From Planococcus citri (Eukaryota; Arthropoda; Insecta; Hemiptera; Pseudococcidae): DNA of 64,000 nucleotides. The DNA lies in contig NC_088680.1 of NCBI RefSeq assembly GCF_950023065.1, forward strand, positions 36,196,559-36,260,558. The letters are read 5' to 3'. Shown here one piece after another: positions 35,203-48,011 of this stretch. Under the pieces are notes generated by a model. The model worked only from the letters and a program-made list of their open reading frames with translations, had not been told where the DNA came from and did not search any database. Position numbers and translations under genes: made by a program. The stretch's first letter is position 1; each line of letters starts with the position of its first letter.

Positions 35203-37992
35203 CTAATTGTGGGCTGAATACCATTTCTTTTTTTTTCAAAAACCTAAACTGAATTTGCGTCATTATCTCAATTTTTCACGTTGTTTAAAACATACAGTAT
35301 TTTTCTCCATAAAAATCAGTTTTCCATCTCAACTCAGCACCTTATACGAGAAAAATGATGAAGACCAAAATGTCGGCATTGTAACTAAAAAATTGAACTG
35401 CTCATAACGAAATTACGACGATTTTATTTTATTTTTTTTTCTAAATAGAAGTCAACATTTAAACAACCAATCTTTGCTGAGAAATGATTTCCGAATGAGC
35501 AGATTTATCTAATTTTTGAATGACTAGTTGCTAAGCGTTCAGTTCCGCTGATTTTTCTAAATTTTTAATGTTTATCTTCCTTCTGCGATAGTTCCACATC
35601 GACACTAATTATTTAAAATATTTATTCCGTCGTGAATAAGAGTAATAAATAATATTGCAAAACCCATAAAGTGCTTAGATAAAAAAAAATTCATGGACCA
35701 TTTTAGTTCAGAATTCGTGAAAATTGTGATTCATCGTTACTACAAATAATTAGCTCTCAGTGAGACGTGAGTTTTAGGAGCGTAGAAAAGTTATTTTAGC
35801 GCAACGCTAAATTGAAAAAAATTACTAGATACATAATATATTAAAATAAAAATTATGAAAAATACATATCTTTAAGAATGAACTTTTAAAAAAATCATAG
35901 ATGGATCCCTCTAGAAGCCAAGATAGCTGGATAATTCGTTGAAGAATAGTAGGCTGTAGGGGGAGGTAAATTCAAAGTCGATAAAAACAGAAAAAAAATT
36001 GAATTTTTCAGACTTTTTTAATCGCGTATTTATGATTAGTCGAAAAAAGAGAGGTAAAGAGGGAAAATTATGAGAGCGAGCGCTTGATTCATTAAACTTC
36101 TCAAGCTGATCGTAATTTTACGAATAATTCGTAAAATGACAATTTTTTTCTCAGCATTGAAGGATTACTGGAATAAGAGCTCTATATACACGAAAACTAA
36201 AATCATCTTGAGTATCTCCAGGGAGCTGGATTTTCACATTCGCGTTGCCTTATCCGAGTATAATACAGAAAAGATTAGAAAACGATTAGCAAACCACACA
36301 CGCGACGAGAGTAATAAAATAAAGAAAAGAAAAGAAAACACCCTTTGATTATCCTCATAAAGGAATTCTTTGTTTACCTAAAATCCTCGACTATAACTCG
36401 ATGAATTTCACCACAAGGAGAAAAAAAAGCTTACAAGACAAAGAGATATTTTTAGGCTTTGAAAGAATACCAAGAAGCAAGGGTTTGTAGATTAGCTAAT
36501 CTGTAATTCATTGTTAGATGAATCGATAATTATTGGTTCACGGATTCCATCACAATTCATTATGAAATAAGCCTATGCCCTATAGTATTTCATTCCCGGT
36601 AGAAAACCGGATAAAGTAAAGATATTCGCTTTTTTTTACGCATTTCTCTGTTTTTTGATAACCCATTTTATGGTAGTTGTTTATCTGGCTTGTGATTACT
36701 GTGAATGAATTAGTGATTAACTATTTGTAAAAGGATAGCCTACGATAACAAATTACTCGTATTTGAAACACTCGAAACGATCAACGACTTTCCTTTTCGT
36801 ATGTAAGCCGAAGGGGTAGGTCGCGGGTCGGTTCAACTCGGAATCTACTCGTAAATTCTTTTCAATTCCGTGGTGAATGATTGCCCATCCTTTTTTTTTC
36901 TTCGTTATCTTCGGTTTCGGCGTAGTTCCGTTTATTTGATGTATTTATATGTCGTAAAAAAAGGAAAGTGAAAACTGAAAAGGGTGAACTGGAGGTTGAT
37001 GTGAGATCCGAATGACAGGCTTGATTACTGTAGTATGATGTAGATTCTGATTTGAAAATGCTGGGGCGTGAATTGATAGATAAAATTCTCTGAATGTTGT
37101 TTTTTTTTTTTTTTTTTTTGATAAGAGCTATAAATACGACTACGAGTACAGTACACCTACCCTTTTTATTATTTTATTTAGGATTTTTTTTTTGCTATTT
37201 TGTTTAGAATTTTTTCCAGATTTGGGTTTATGGGGAGAGCGTGAGTGGGATTTCCGTTTTTTGATTATTTATTTGTATTTGTGTGTCGCAGATGAAAATT
37301 TTAATGTGAGTTGGTGAGTTTTGTATGTCGAGATGATTTATTTATGAATTTTATTATGAGCATGAGTTTTGTATTTTTCCGATCTATCGAAATAATACTT
37401 AGGTGTTTTTCAAATTTTTCAAACCTATGGAAAATTGAGCGACCAGCTGGAAAATAAAATGAGAAAGGAATAATTTGTTTGATATATCGACTATTTGGAA
37501 ATTGACCGATCGATGCAATAACTTGAAATTTTCCAATTGACTCATTCATTTTATTATTTATTTTATTTTCTTTAAATGCTGGAGAAGTATTTATCATATT
37601 TAAAGTTTTTTTTTTCTGAAAGGTCAAGTTATCCTTTGTGCAAATGAATTAGATTAATTTGAAGCTCATTGTTAAGATTTGCCCTTCTTTCTCCAGACGA
37701 TACGTGATTTCAAAGTTCATTAAATGATTTTCATACGTATTAGGTGGCTTTTAAACATTTCAGTAAAAACGGTTCAATTTCCTTTTTTTGTGAACTTGAT
37801 CAGTTAAAAATTTATTTTATGCTCCATAATTTTGTTTCTATCAACTTTTCTCGTTGAATCATAAATTATCGATTTTTTTGAGGTGGAAGAATAATTCAAT
37901 ATTTTGTCAAATTTCTCATCATAAACGATCAATTATCCAAGTTGAACATTTTCAATTTTTTCTAATGCATGGTACCTAATTCAAAAATCAAG

Positions 37993-38253
37993 TGAGGAGC
38001 TCATTGCAAAAATAGCCCTTGTCACTTTGAAAAAAAATTGGGGAGGATCTTTTCTCCACTGCATTGTATGGATGCATCAGTATGATAGCCCTCTAAAAGT
38101 TTTTCCGAGAGTAACAGGAATTACTCAAGTTGATTAAAAAAAAATCACTTTGAATACACTATACCAATTCATCGAGACTTTACAGTGGTTTTTTGTCTCG
38201 CTTGTATTTTATTTTCATTTTGGACAAGGGCTATTTTTGCAATGAGCTCCTCA
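37993..38253. mobile_element. MITE with ~31-bp perfect terminal inverted repeats
   Basis: A 261-bp element starting TGAGGAGCTCATTGCAAAAA and ending with the exact complement (TTTTTGCAATGAGCTCCTCA); identity continues to CCCTTGTC. No coding capacity. The target duplication is not clear; AG flanks both sides. Confidence 0.8.
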
Positions 38254-38389
38254 AGTCCATTGTGAAAAACAGACTCGTGTGAAATTTCATGTTCCACAAC
38301 TTTGTTTCTATTGTTAGGAAGGTTTCCCAACTAACAGAAAAATTTTTGAAGCGGGAAAAGGTGATTCGATTTTATGTGCTGAACTGCAT

Positions 38390-39530
38390 TTTTCGATTTT
38401 TACTGAATTTTTAAAAATCAAATTTATGGTCAAAAATGCAAAAAAAAACCAAAATTTTACTAAAGGGGCCTAGAAAGCTGAAATTTGCCATGTACTCTAT
38501 TTTCGACCACTCAAAATCTATTGGAAATGGGTTTGAACCATGTTGAGTCTATCTCCGGAGCCTCCAGCAGATTTTGGAAAGATGGAAATTTTTTTATAAG
38601 ATTTACTTCACACCTTTTTGCCAACATTCTGAGTGGATTAAAGTAGGTTTCAAACTATTCTAGAGTCTCCCAAAACTTTTTAAAAATTCCAGATATTCAA
38701 AAATTGCCATAAAAAATGTTTTCCAGCGACTTCATAATTGAAAATTGAAAAAATTCACTATTCTTCTATTGCTTGATGAAAAAAAGGCGAAATAATCCTT
38801 AAACTTACACTATATTTTTGACATTTTGGGCAGGCAATTTCAAGACCTTTTATGGAGCTTCCAGCAACTTTATAAAAATTTCAGATTTTCCAAAAGTGCC
38901 ATTGAAAAATTTTTCCAGCGACTTCAAAATCGGAAATTTGAAAAATCCTTTGTTCTTCTACCACTTGATGAAGAAAAGTTGAGCACTCCTGTACATTCCA
39001 GTATTGACATCTGGAGTTGATTGCCGGCGGTTTTAAGACGTTTAGCCTCCAGCAATTTTCTGGAAATTCCAGTTTTTTCAAAAAAAAAAACATAAAATCT
39101 GTCAAAATTTAGTTTAGCACGTATGCTCGCAATTGTTTTTCCAGCTTTCAATTGTGAATTCGCTCGAAAAATATACGATTTCGAACCGACAAAAACCAAT
39201 TTTGGAAACATGATGTGTTATCTGTAAAATCGCGTTTGTGTGTGCTGACTTCTGAAGTTGAGTAGGACAGTTTTTATAGCGATTTTTAAGAATCTCTAAT
39301 TTTTAAAAGGTTGCAGGAGGTTTCAGATCACCTTGAAACCAACTCCAAACGACTCAGAATGTCAAAATAAGTGTATGAAGTGAATTTCAACTTTCCGAAT
39401 TCATGGGATAAAATTTTGAGAAATTTCCAACTTTCAAAAAACTGCTGGAAGCTCCAGAACTGCTCAAAACAGTTCGAAACCGCTTCCAATCAATTCGGTT
39501 GGTCAAAAATAGGGTAGGTTGCCAAATCTT
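38390..39530. repeat. Large fold-back repeat (family shared with 44.8-45.9 kb and 50.4-51.0 kb)
   Basis: The left arm (about 38450-38690) matches the reverse complement of the right arm (about 39290-39520); both carry the motif GGAGC(C/T)TCCAGCAG and GGTTTCAAA, and ACATTCTGAGT with its complement. The inner part (38700-39110) repeats the same motifs. Divergence between the arms is considerable. No protein domain. The same motif set recurs at 44760-45930 and 50440-50950. Confidence 0.65.
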
Positions 39531-41361
39531 AGCATTCTACATAGGTCAATTTGATAAAATTTTGATTTTTTCGTATTTCTAGCCCAAAGATTTTCAAAAA
39601 AACACACCAAGAATCAAAAAATGCAATTCGCCGCGTCTCCTGAAATTTCGACTGGTTAAGAATTTTAGCGTGCACTTTTCGATTCAACTTTGTCGGGTTC
39701 AAAAATTTTCCCCAGCTAGTTGAGATCAGTGTTGTACAAATCCTGTTAAAAAAACGAAACAAAGCAAACTTTTTTTTGGTTTTGAAACAAAATTTTTGCT
39801 TGTTAAAAATTGAACTAAAAAACGACCTTTAAACATTTTATGCTGAAAAACGGTATCTTTTGATTGCAAACTTGATTTCCTTTTTTTTTTTAGGTATAGG
39901 TATTATTATTTGCAACGTATGCTTCATAATCTAAATTGTGGGAAATCTTGTCAGCCATTTTACCAAAGTTGAAAAAATCTCGAATTCGATGGTTTCTCAA
40001 AAACATAGGGAAAAAACAAAAAACCATGAAAAAACCCAATATACCTCCAGAACAACTAGTCTAGGTTTTAATAAAAAAAAAAAAAAAAAACATCTGAAAA
40101 ATAAAGCACGTTTTAAACAAAAAAAGTTTAAAACAGAATTTTACACTGTTCTTTTTTTGTTTTTGTTTTTTTTTCGTACTACCCTGTTGGCCTTTGGGAT
40201 ACCTCTCTTGTTTTTTTTTTTTTTTTTTGTAGAACTAGATCCCTCACTTTTTGCTAGAATTGACTTTTCGCAGTGAAAAATTTGTCAATTCTTTCACCGC
40301 GAGCATTTATTTTCCAGGGAAAACCAAGGGTTGACCACAAATTGAGAACGATCGAAGTTGTAAAGTATAAAATTTTCTGTTTCTGTAAAATTTTGATAAT
40401 TTTTTTCCTGAAGGTTTTGTTGTTGAGATATTTTGAATAATTTCCTCATTTGATACGTTACTCAATATCAAAATCTTGAATATGACATCCTCAGAATCAC
40501 TCTTCAGCTATTGAAAAAAATGTTCATTTGTAAACATTTCTAAATATTTTCTCAATCTCTTTCTTGCCAATTTTCAGTATTTTTCGAATAATGGCTCCAA
40601 CCCAAACGATCAAAAAACTATTTTTCATATTTCTGCATTGATTTGTAGAAATCTGACCAAGCGCCAATTTCGTCTCAAGTAATCCTCCCTATCAAATTTT
40701 TAGTCACTGACGTGCCACTTCACTAGACATAATTATGCTTTTTTATTTTCATATCATTTTCAGATTGATGAAATATCGAAATGAAAAAACCCAGCTGGGT
40801 GACAATGGTAAATCCTTCCCCCCCTCTCCTCTTCATATCCCACCTCCTTGGTTGAGATTTTTTAACCATTTCGGTTCTTCTTGGCATCCAAAAACTCGCT
40901 GAAAAAAAAACGTTGACCATTTAGCTCTCTTCTGTTGTACGCAGTGTTGCCAAACTTGTCATTTTCCATATTTTTTCAAACTTGCTGAGGCAATGAATCA
41001 TACTAACAGTAAGGGGTCATTTTCAGGAGGAAAAACGAAAATATTCTGTATTTCAGTATTTGAAGGTGGAAGTAGAGGATAGACAGGATTCTGATAAATT
41101 ATTCTGACGTGACGTGAGATACGTTTATATGAATGTTTCACGTTCACAGAAATGCAGGAAATGTGGATATTTTCAAGCAAATCTTTTTAGGAAATTCCTA
41201 ATGTGCCTCTGACTAAATATTCGTGAAAAAACGCACACTTATGTAATATAATACTGTCATATTTTCGAGAATTTTAAGCTTATCAAAGAATTAATTGGAA
41301 AAAAAGTATATATCATTATCAATTTATCATTTATGCAATTTTTTTTTTCATATGTTCACAG

Positions 41362-41510
41362 GAGGATGCGACCATTCCAATACAAATGACGAGAAAAACT
41401 CCAAAATGGGCATGTTATCTTGCAGTTACACGGCTCACGAACGACTAAGTTACGCATTCAGTGTATGGCGAATGGAGGGAGATTGGTCGAATAGCAGTAG
41501 TCACGGATAG
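41362..41510 (+). CDS. twi: Twist, exon 2 with the Twist/WR box
   Basis: Encodes the rest of codon 354 and residues 355-402, stop TAG at 41508-41510. It carries LSYAFSVWRMEGDW (residues 382-395), which matches the conserved C-terminal Twist box or WR motif, known as a transactivation and partner-binding element. Frame and phase match exon 1 exactly. Together the exons give a complete Twist protein of normal arthropod type. Confidence 0.93.
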
Positions 41511-41513
41511 AGG

Positions 41514-41667
41514 GTGAGTATCGCCATTTGCGTCTCTTTCGACCCCTCTAAAATAGGGCTAAATTAGACACCGCGCCTTAAAAGCTTTCCATCAAAGCAG
41601 GAAAATGGCTACCTACCTAAATAATTCTATTTTTATTCATACTATTTCTCTTTTTTTTTATTCGCAG
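41514..41667 (+). other. twi: Probable 3'UTR intron of twist
   Basis: A strong donor (AGG|GTGAGT) lies three bases after the stop codon, and a pyrimidine-rich acceptor (TTTTTTATTCGCAG) ends at 41667. A 3'UTR intron is also known in vertebrate TWIST1, so this may be an old feature or a coincidence. A splice site this close to the stop should not trigger nonsense-mediated decay. Confidence 0.6.
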
Positions 41668-41964
41668 AGGTTCGTAAATCGTATGTGATTGTGGATGGCC
41701 ATTTTTTATTTTCAATGTTTTCTTTATATTGGTGCTGGAAGTTACGAAGCATCCACCAGTTTCCATATTTTTACGTATTTTTTTAAAAGTATTTCTCGTC
41801 TTTTTACTTGATGTAATTTTTTTGAAAATTTATTGTTGTGTAAGAATAATTTTGTTTTGCATACGTTTTTGTTTTTTTTTTCTGTATAGAATTGTACCTG
41901 TATATTTAAGTTGTTTATTTTTACCTTTTTTGTTACGTACGTGCCACAAAATCTGACAATTTTT

Positions 41965-41970
41965 AATAAA
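41965..41970 (+). terminator. twi: Polyadenylation signal of twist
   Basis: AATAAA, about 300 bases after the proposed 3'UTR acceptor, preceded by a long T-rich UTR and followed by T-rich sequence. Confidence 0.6.
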
Positions 41971-43439
41971 ATGATTTTTATTATTTCTATATTGCGATTA
42001 TGATGTTTGATTTGATTTCAGTACAGTGCAGTGATGGATGAATAACGATTTATTTTCTGGATAAAATTTGACGAAATTATTCTTGAAAATTTTTTTTATC
42101 GAGTTACTTACGTATATCGCCTACATCTCGGATTTTTCCAAATTAAATTAAAATGTACGAATGTATTCAGTTCGAAAAAACCATTTCGGTCATTTTTAAA
42201 TTCAATTTTTTCACCAACTATAGGTTCGCAGAACCGGCGGATGTCGTCGCCTCAGAGTCGATTCTCGTGTGTGGGAGATGGAAGAGGAAACGGAACGAGA
42301 GCCAGAGCGAAAGAGAGACAACGACGATGGAAAAAGCAAAGAGGAAAAAAAATTACGAAAATAACTCGGTCGCTGTGATGTACTCTGGCTATAACGTTAA
42401 CGGTTACCGAAGCCAAAGACGCGGTCGTCGCCGTTCGGCGGTCGCTATTACACGACGAGATATTATTCCAACAAACGATGCCAATATTTTGTAAGATTTT
42501 TCGACGACGACGACGACGTTTGTCTGAAAGTGAACGAAGCTTGAAAACGAATAGAAAAAAAATAATACGAGTTCGTGTACGAGTACGTAAATTTATAAGG
42601 TAAACGTAAATAAAGAGAGATGGTTTTCGAAGGGATTTTCCTGTGCCGAATGTCTCTCTTTCTCTTTGTGTGACGCGATGACCTACGATGACCTAAGCAA
42701 AGCTGTACGAGATGAGTTCTCACGAAAAAGGCTCGCTCGTGGCCCGGCGGGAATTTCAAAATATGTCGCGTTATGCTCGCTGATCATCGAGAAGAGAAGA
42801 TGCTCCCGGAGACAAACGGCAGCTGTTCTTGTTCTATAGGGTACCGCGATCGTAAAGCAGCTTCGAGTTGGTCGTGTGGAGTTTTTTTTTTTCCTTCAAC
42901 GTACTATAGTATTATCCCTGATCCCTCTTGTTTTAGTTGTATCGTGACGAAAACATGAGCATAATTAACCGTAACGTGACGACGGTATTAACCACACAAT
43001 CGAGCACACGGATTAATTCGACATGTGCAAAGGCATGTGAAAGTGTCGTCAATGTTGCACAATGTGAGGGAGGAAGAGTGAAAAAAATTCTGACGAGCTT
43101 ACTCGTACGTATTAACTTACGCAAGTGGCAACGTTGACAAGAAATGATGAGAAGAGAAGGACTTGCGATCGTGAGAAAGTCATCGAAAGCTTATTTTGGA
43201 AGTACGAGTGCTGCTGTAACGTAATTATCTGTCGAAATGACTACCATTTATACCATTTCACGTCCTAATTAGCTGTGTTTATTTTTAATAGCGGAGATGA
43301 CGTCATTGTCGTTGCAAAAATGAGGTAAAGTCAAAAGAGAGGCCCTGGGAGTGGAAAGGTTCTTTTGTGAGTACATATTTTAATGATGAAAAGATGAGTT
43401 GGGTAGATGGTTTTATATACTATAGGTACTATAGGGTAT
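41971..43439. other. Gene-free interval with CpG-rich block
   Basis: From about 42230 to 43210 the sequence is rich in CG (including a short CGA run at 42498-42520) and in GA-rich tracts, in contrast to the AT-rich flanks. It may be a promoter, enhancer or non-coding exon of an unknown transcript. No coding frame with recognisable content was found; the frame at 42153-42494 is Arg-rich because of the base composition. Confidence 0.35.
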
Positions 43440-43719
43440 GTCATTTTCTAACTTTTTTCGAATTTTGATGCACCCTAGCACAAAATTATGGCCAAATAAC
43501 CTCAATAAGACGCAGGAAAAATATCAAATTTTTTGATCAAACAATTTTTTTCGACACCTACGTACATTTTTTTTCAAATTTTCAAAACTCTAAGACCTTG
43601 ACCAGAGGGGGGCAAATTTTGACCAAAAAATTAGCAATTTTTCCTGTGCCTTATTGAGGTCATTTGCCCATGGTTTTTTGCTTAGTGCCATCCAAATTCG
43701 AAAAAAGTTGAAAAACGAC
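43440..43719. mobile_element. MITE-like inverted repeat element
   Basis: About 280 bases whose left ~80 (GTCATTTTCTAACTTTTTTC...) match the reverse complement of the right ~80 (GTCGTTTTTCAACTTTTTTC...), including TAACCTCAATAAGACGCAGG versus TGACCTCAATAAGGCACAGG. Arms are about 80-85% identical by eye. Boundaries and target duplication are approximate. Confidence 0.65.
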
Positions 43720-44759
43720 CAATCTTAGTAGGTACCTATACTTACTTAGTAGGAAAGTTTTCATTGTGGAAAATAGGTTTTGAATGAGTTGATTTTTTTT
43801 GGTGTTGGCTTGGACAAAAATGACTCCTGTTTCAAAAAAATGATAAATTGTTCATATCTGAATCGTGTGAGAATCATGTTCCATGTCTGAAAAAAAATCA
43901 TTACATTCATTCTGTTGCTGGGACAATATTGCAGAATGCCTCGAATTAGTTATTTCAATTTTTAATGCAGTTTTAGAAATTCACCTACGAGGAAGGTAAG
44001 TATTTTATGGACCAAGAAATATTCGAACCGCGTAATGAAAAATCAAAAGAACAACTCGAGGCATTTCAGGAGCTAAATTTTATTTCTTTGTAAACAATTT
44101 GAATTTATCTAGGTTATTTTTTACGAGACGTACATAAAATAAATGATGAATTTTCGTTTCTGGTCTAAATTTTGGACCCTACAACTTGAAGGGGCTAGAG
44201 TTTATATGAACTTTCACTTTTCAGAAACCAAGTCTTTGAACAGAGTTTCTGACCAAGCTTCTTAAGGTGAACAAAAAAGTTTCTTTTGCAAAGTGGCTTA
44301 GATGAATTTTTTAAGACACCCCAAAATGTATACTTGGTTTATTGCTTCTTGCTTCTTCAATTTCGAAGATAGATACTTTCTTTTTCTTAAAATAACAGAT
44401 TTTGCTTTTTTGCTTGTCTCAAAAATTTACGTCTAAATTTCATCTTCAAAGTCAGAAATTTTAACTTCTAAAAATTTTAATGAACTTCAAAGTTTGAAAA
44501 AAGTGAGCTTTTTTCAAAAAATTATCTGATTGTCAAAACTTTTTCAATTTTAAGATGGGATTTTTTTAAAAAGAACTTTTGTTTGTCTCACAAAATTGGT
44601 TTAACAAGTTCAAATTTTGTGAATTCAGATATTTGTCTCTTAAACATTTCCAGAGTAGGCACGTTTCAAGAAATCTTTTACTAGCAAAAATGTCTAGTAC
44701 TATACTTAATTCATTTCATTTTTCGACTTTCGCAAATTTTTTAAAATTCAAGTTTGGCA
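43720..44759. other. Gene-free interval
   Basis: T-rich and A-rich sequence with no supported exon or clear element. Confidence 0.35.
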
Positions 44760-45930
44760 CATTTTGATTTTTTATGAAAAAAAAATCAAAATTTGACCTA
44801 ATTGGCCCAAAGTGCTGAAATTTGGCTTAAAACCTATTTTTGATATTTTCAACCTCCCTACTCGATTGGTAATGGTTTTGAGCAGTTCTGGTGACTCCAG
44901 GAAATTTTCAAATTTTCCAGTTTTCAAAAAAAAAATGCTGTAAGTATAGGGAGGAAATTAAATTCAGCGTCTATTAACTCGGATTTATCATCTTTATAAC
45001 TCTTTTGATCAATTTAGGCCCACATTTTCAAAATCTCTTTATGGCGGTTCAAATTTATATGTTTTCCAGCGATTATGTTTGAAAAAAATTGAAAAATTCA
45101 TCGTTTGCATTTGCAAACTCTAATCAAAAAAGGTTGAAAGGTTAGTACATAGATAGGTATACCATAAATTTTTTAACTCACTAGTCGATTTGTGATGGTT
45201 TCAAACTGTTCTGGAGCCTCCGGTTGATTTTCTGATTCCCCAGATTGTGGAATTGAAACGCAAACATATGTAGATAAATGACAAATTTTTTTACCTAATT
45301 TTTTCAAGAATAATTTCTGGAGAAAATTTTGGATTTGAACTGTCATAAGTGGACTTTGAAAATGTACCTATACCAAGTCTCGAAGATGGTAAATCGGAAT
45401 TCATAGCTGCCGAATTTCATTCTCACCCAATTTGCAGCCTTTTTTTTCGGAATCTGGACAATTCAAAACTCTGCAAGAACCTCCAGAACGGTTTGAAACC
45501 AACACCAATCGATTCGGAGAGTGAGTCGAAAATGGATATAGAACCAAATTTTCCTTTTTTTCATTGACGCGTTCGCGAACGATGAATTCTTCGTCCCCCC
45601 CCCCCCAATGTTCGTAGGAGAAAATTCAAGATTTGAAAGGGCATTAAATAATTTCGAAAATGTGAGTAAATCGGCCAAAAGGGTTACAAAAATGGTGAAT
45701 CCGAGTTTGTAGGAGCTGAATTTCACTTTGATCCTGCTTTTACTATTTTTTCGAAAAATGGAGAATTCAAAAATCCGCTGGAAACTCCAGAAAAGTTTGA
45801 AACTATCACCAATGGATCTGGGAGGTCAGAAATAGGGTACAAACCGAATTTCAGCCCTTCGTGTTAATTTTGGTCAAATTTTCATTTTTTTGGTAATAAA
45901 TGAGCCAAATTTAAATTTTTGAAAATTCTA
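44760..45930. repeat. Large fold-back repeat, second copy of the family
   Basis: The outer arms (about 44770-44920 and 45770-45910) are inverted copies that share CCCAAAGTGCTGAAATTTGG-like and ATCAAAATTTGACC-like motifs. An inner pair (about 45175-45245 and 45455-45545) is also inverted and shares GGTTTCAAACTGTTCTGGAG-like sequence. Nested arms suggest repeated fold-back insertions or one long palindrome that has decayed. Confidence 0.65.
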
Positions 45931-47399
45931 AGAATGAATTTGAGAGTTTGTAATTTTTTCTGGAGGGTATTTTGAGGTCCTTTTTTGGTTCAAACGTTTT
46001 TCTGTCGGTTGAGCTTACATTATTAGTTGATTGTAACTCCTGCTAAAGCATTTTGAAAACCTGGAAAAAAGTAGGTAAATATCCAAGTATTGGAGGCTCT
46101 AGATCAGTTCAAAAATCATTCTCGTTCATGATTGTGGGGATGAGGGACTGTTGACTCAAAGAAATAGAGAATGTTTCGAGTGGTTTTCTCTATCAGAAAA
46201 GAGCGATTCTGGTATTTTTTGAAGTGCAAGATTTTCTACCTACCTTCTCTCTGATTTGGGTTCCTCTTCCGGATGTCGAATTTATGGCAAGATTGAATTT
46301 TCAGCTGTCTAAGTTGATGACAGCACTTTCTGGGGTGATTTGAAACTGCTGGAGAAAGGTTAACTTTTGCTGAAGGCTTTAGATCTGTTAGAAAATGATG
46401 AATACTCGATTTGGAGCATTGACTTCTGCAATCTGCATGCAAACCGATTTTAAAAGTTCTATCGTGAGATTTTTGCGAAGAATTGATAAACCAATGCCAA
46501 TAGAAGATTCCCGCAACTTTTAAAAATTTGTTGAAAATATTAAATCGGAGCACCTGCGCCCGAAAAATTCAAAAATCCCGTGTTATAACCAGGATGGCTC
46601 AAACAAAACAGCTGCTAACAGTTGATTTCAGAGATCACTAATCAAAAAGGGGAGGGGGTTTACCAAATTTCATTAAATTGTATTTTTATAGGTCAAATTA
46701 TGATTTCAAAGTGTATCAAGCCGGATAGTTTTCATGATAAAATTTTTCATTTTCAATTTTTCCAAGTACATACATACCTACCTATCGATTAAAATGTTTT
46801 TGAATATTGTCGTCTTTCCTACGCGAACTATAATGTCAACAAATTAGTGTAAATCTGCGAACGCAAACATGAAAATTTTGAAAATAAAATAACTCATAAT
46901 CAGATTTTCTCATCTAGGTCATGAGAAACGTAATAAAATTACGCAGAAAATCAAACACCAGAGAGCTCAGAAGTGAAGCAAATAACATCCTAAACCGATT
47001 TGGGGTTTCCTCATCACACCCGTCATGTCATGAGAATCTAGCTCCAAAATATGATGCGTAGGAAGAGTGCACGTGTGTCATAAATGTCAAAAAAAAAAAT
47101 TGTCCCTGAAAAAAAAAATGTGTGAGGGAGAAAATTAGAAAACGAGGATTTGTCATCAGCGTGAGAACGATATTGACGTATTTATGGCGAATCCGACCCA
47201 TGTCCCATACTGCGGCAGAGTCGAGATAAAAAGATGAGGACAAAAAAAATAAAAATGAGAATACACTTTACGTACGTAGATGGTATCATTATGCTGCGTC
47301 ACTTTTTTTTTTTTTTTTGGGTACTTGCGTGGGTGTGATCTAAAGCATAATACACGCGATTTGTTGAGAACCCAACGAACTTGAACTTGTTGGGAGGAT
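45931..47399. other. Gene-free interval
   Basis: AT-rich; motifs of the fold-back family continue to about 46530. No supported gene. Confidence 0.35.
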
Positions 47400-47570
47400 T
47401 AATCGAGTTGGCTGTATGATGTACGAGTTTACACACTCAATGTACACATACTACGTAAACGCGTCGTATATTTCAACGACACCGACGACCGTTGTCACCG
47501 CCATCGTCGTCACAGCTGCAGCCATCGCGTAACCATAACCACTACTATACCGCACCGTAGTGTAAGTAAG
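47400..47570 (+). promoter_or_regulatory. CpG-rich block, possible promoter or non-coding first exon
   Basis: Dense CG and GTCGTC motifs at 47456-47530, ending in a good donor (GTAGT|GTAAGTAAGT at about 47562). It lies 450 bases before a possible coding exon on the same strand, so it may be its non-coding first exon. Speculative. Confidence 0.3.
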
Positions 47571-47848
47571 TAAGTTTTTGTGGGATAATTTTTTGTAAAA
47601 AATGAAAGTGAACTACGGTGATAAATTGTATCTACTTTGCCAAGAAATTAAATTACAAAAACGAACGAAGTATGGAGTGAAATGCGTGATTAGTTGAGCC
47701 AAAGTTGTTCTGTGCTTGCTGGACTTGGTGATGGTGGAGTGTTTACAGCCATTTTGTGTATAGTGGAAATTGGCTAGTTTTTGAGTTAGAGTTGGCTTGT
47801 GCTTGTGCAAGTCTGACGAAGTTTTATAATACTTACAGTATTTATAAT

Positions 47849-47864
47849 GGGGGGGGGGGGGGGG
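47849..47864. repeat. G16 homopolymer
   Basis: Sixteen consecutive G on the + strand, unusual in such AT-rich DNA and a likely site of length variation or G-quadruplex formation. Confidence 0.9.
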
Positions 47865-48011
47865 TTGACTCATTAAGGTTATTCATCTTTTTAATGAGAG
47901 TAAGTAAGAAAAGTTTCAATTTTTTCAGAAAATTTCTACTATTTTTATGGAGGGACTTTTGTAACACTTTTTGAGCAACATTTACCATTCTATCTGTTGT
48001 TTGTTTGTGCA

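Larger units (their letters stand above)
28616..41361 (+). other. twi: 12.7-kb intron of twist
   Basis: GTAAGC donor and TTCACAG acceptor join in phase 1 (G + GA gives Gly). It contains a T-rich degenerate repeat tract (29040-29900), CGATTC-rich sequence near 29980-30090, four TA- or TIR-delimited MITEs, an LTR fragment, a large fold-back, and three minus-strand coding-like segments at 34737-35202. The rest is AT-rich with no recognised feature. Confidence 0.85.

Noticed and set aside
42153..42494. 113-codon Arg/Lys-rich frame
   Set aside because: Arg-rich because of CG and GA tracts; no domain, and the N-terminal part comes from T-rich intergenic sequence.
46236..46553. 105-codon minus-strand frame
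   Set aside because: Falls in the fold-back repeat family region and has no domain.
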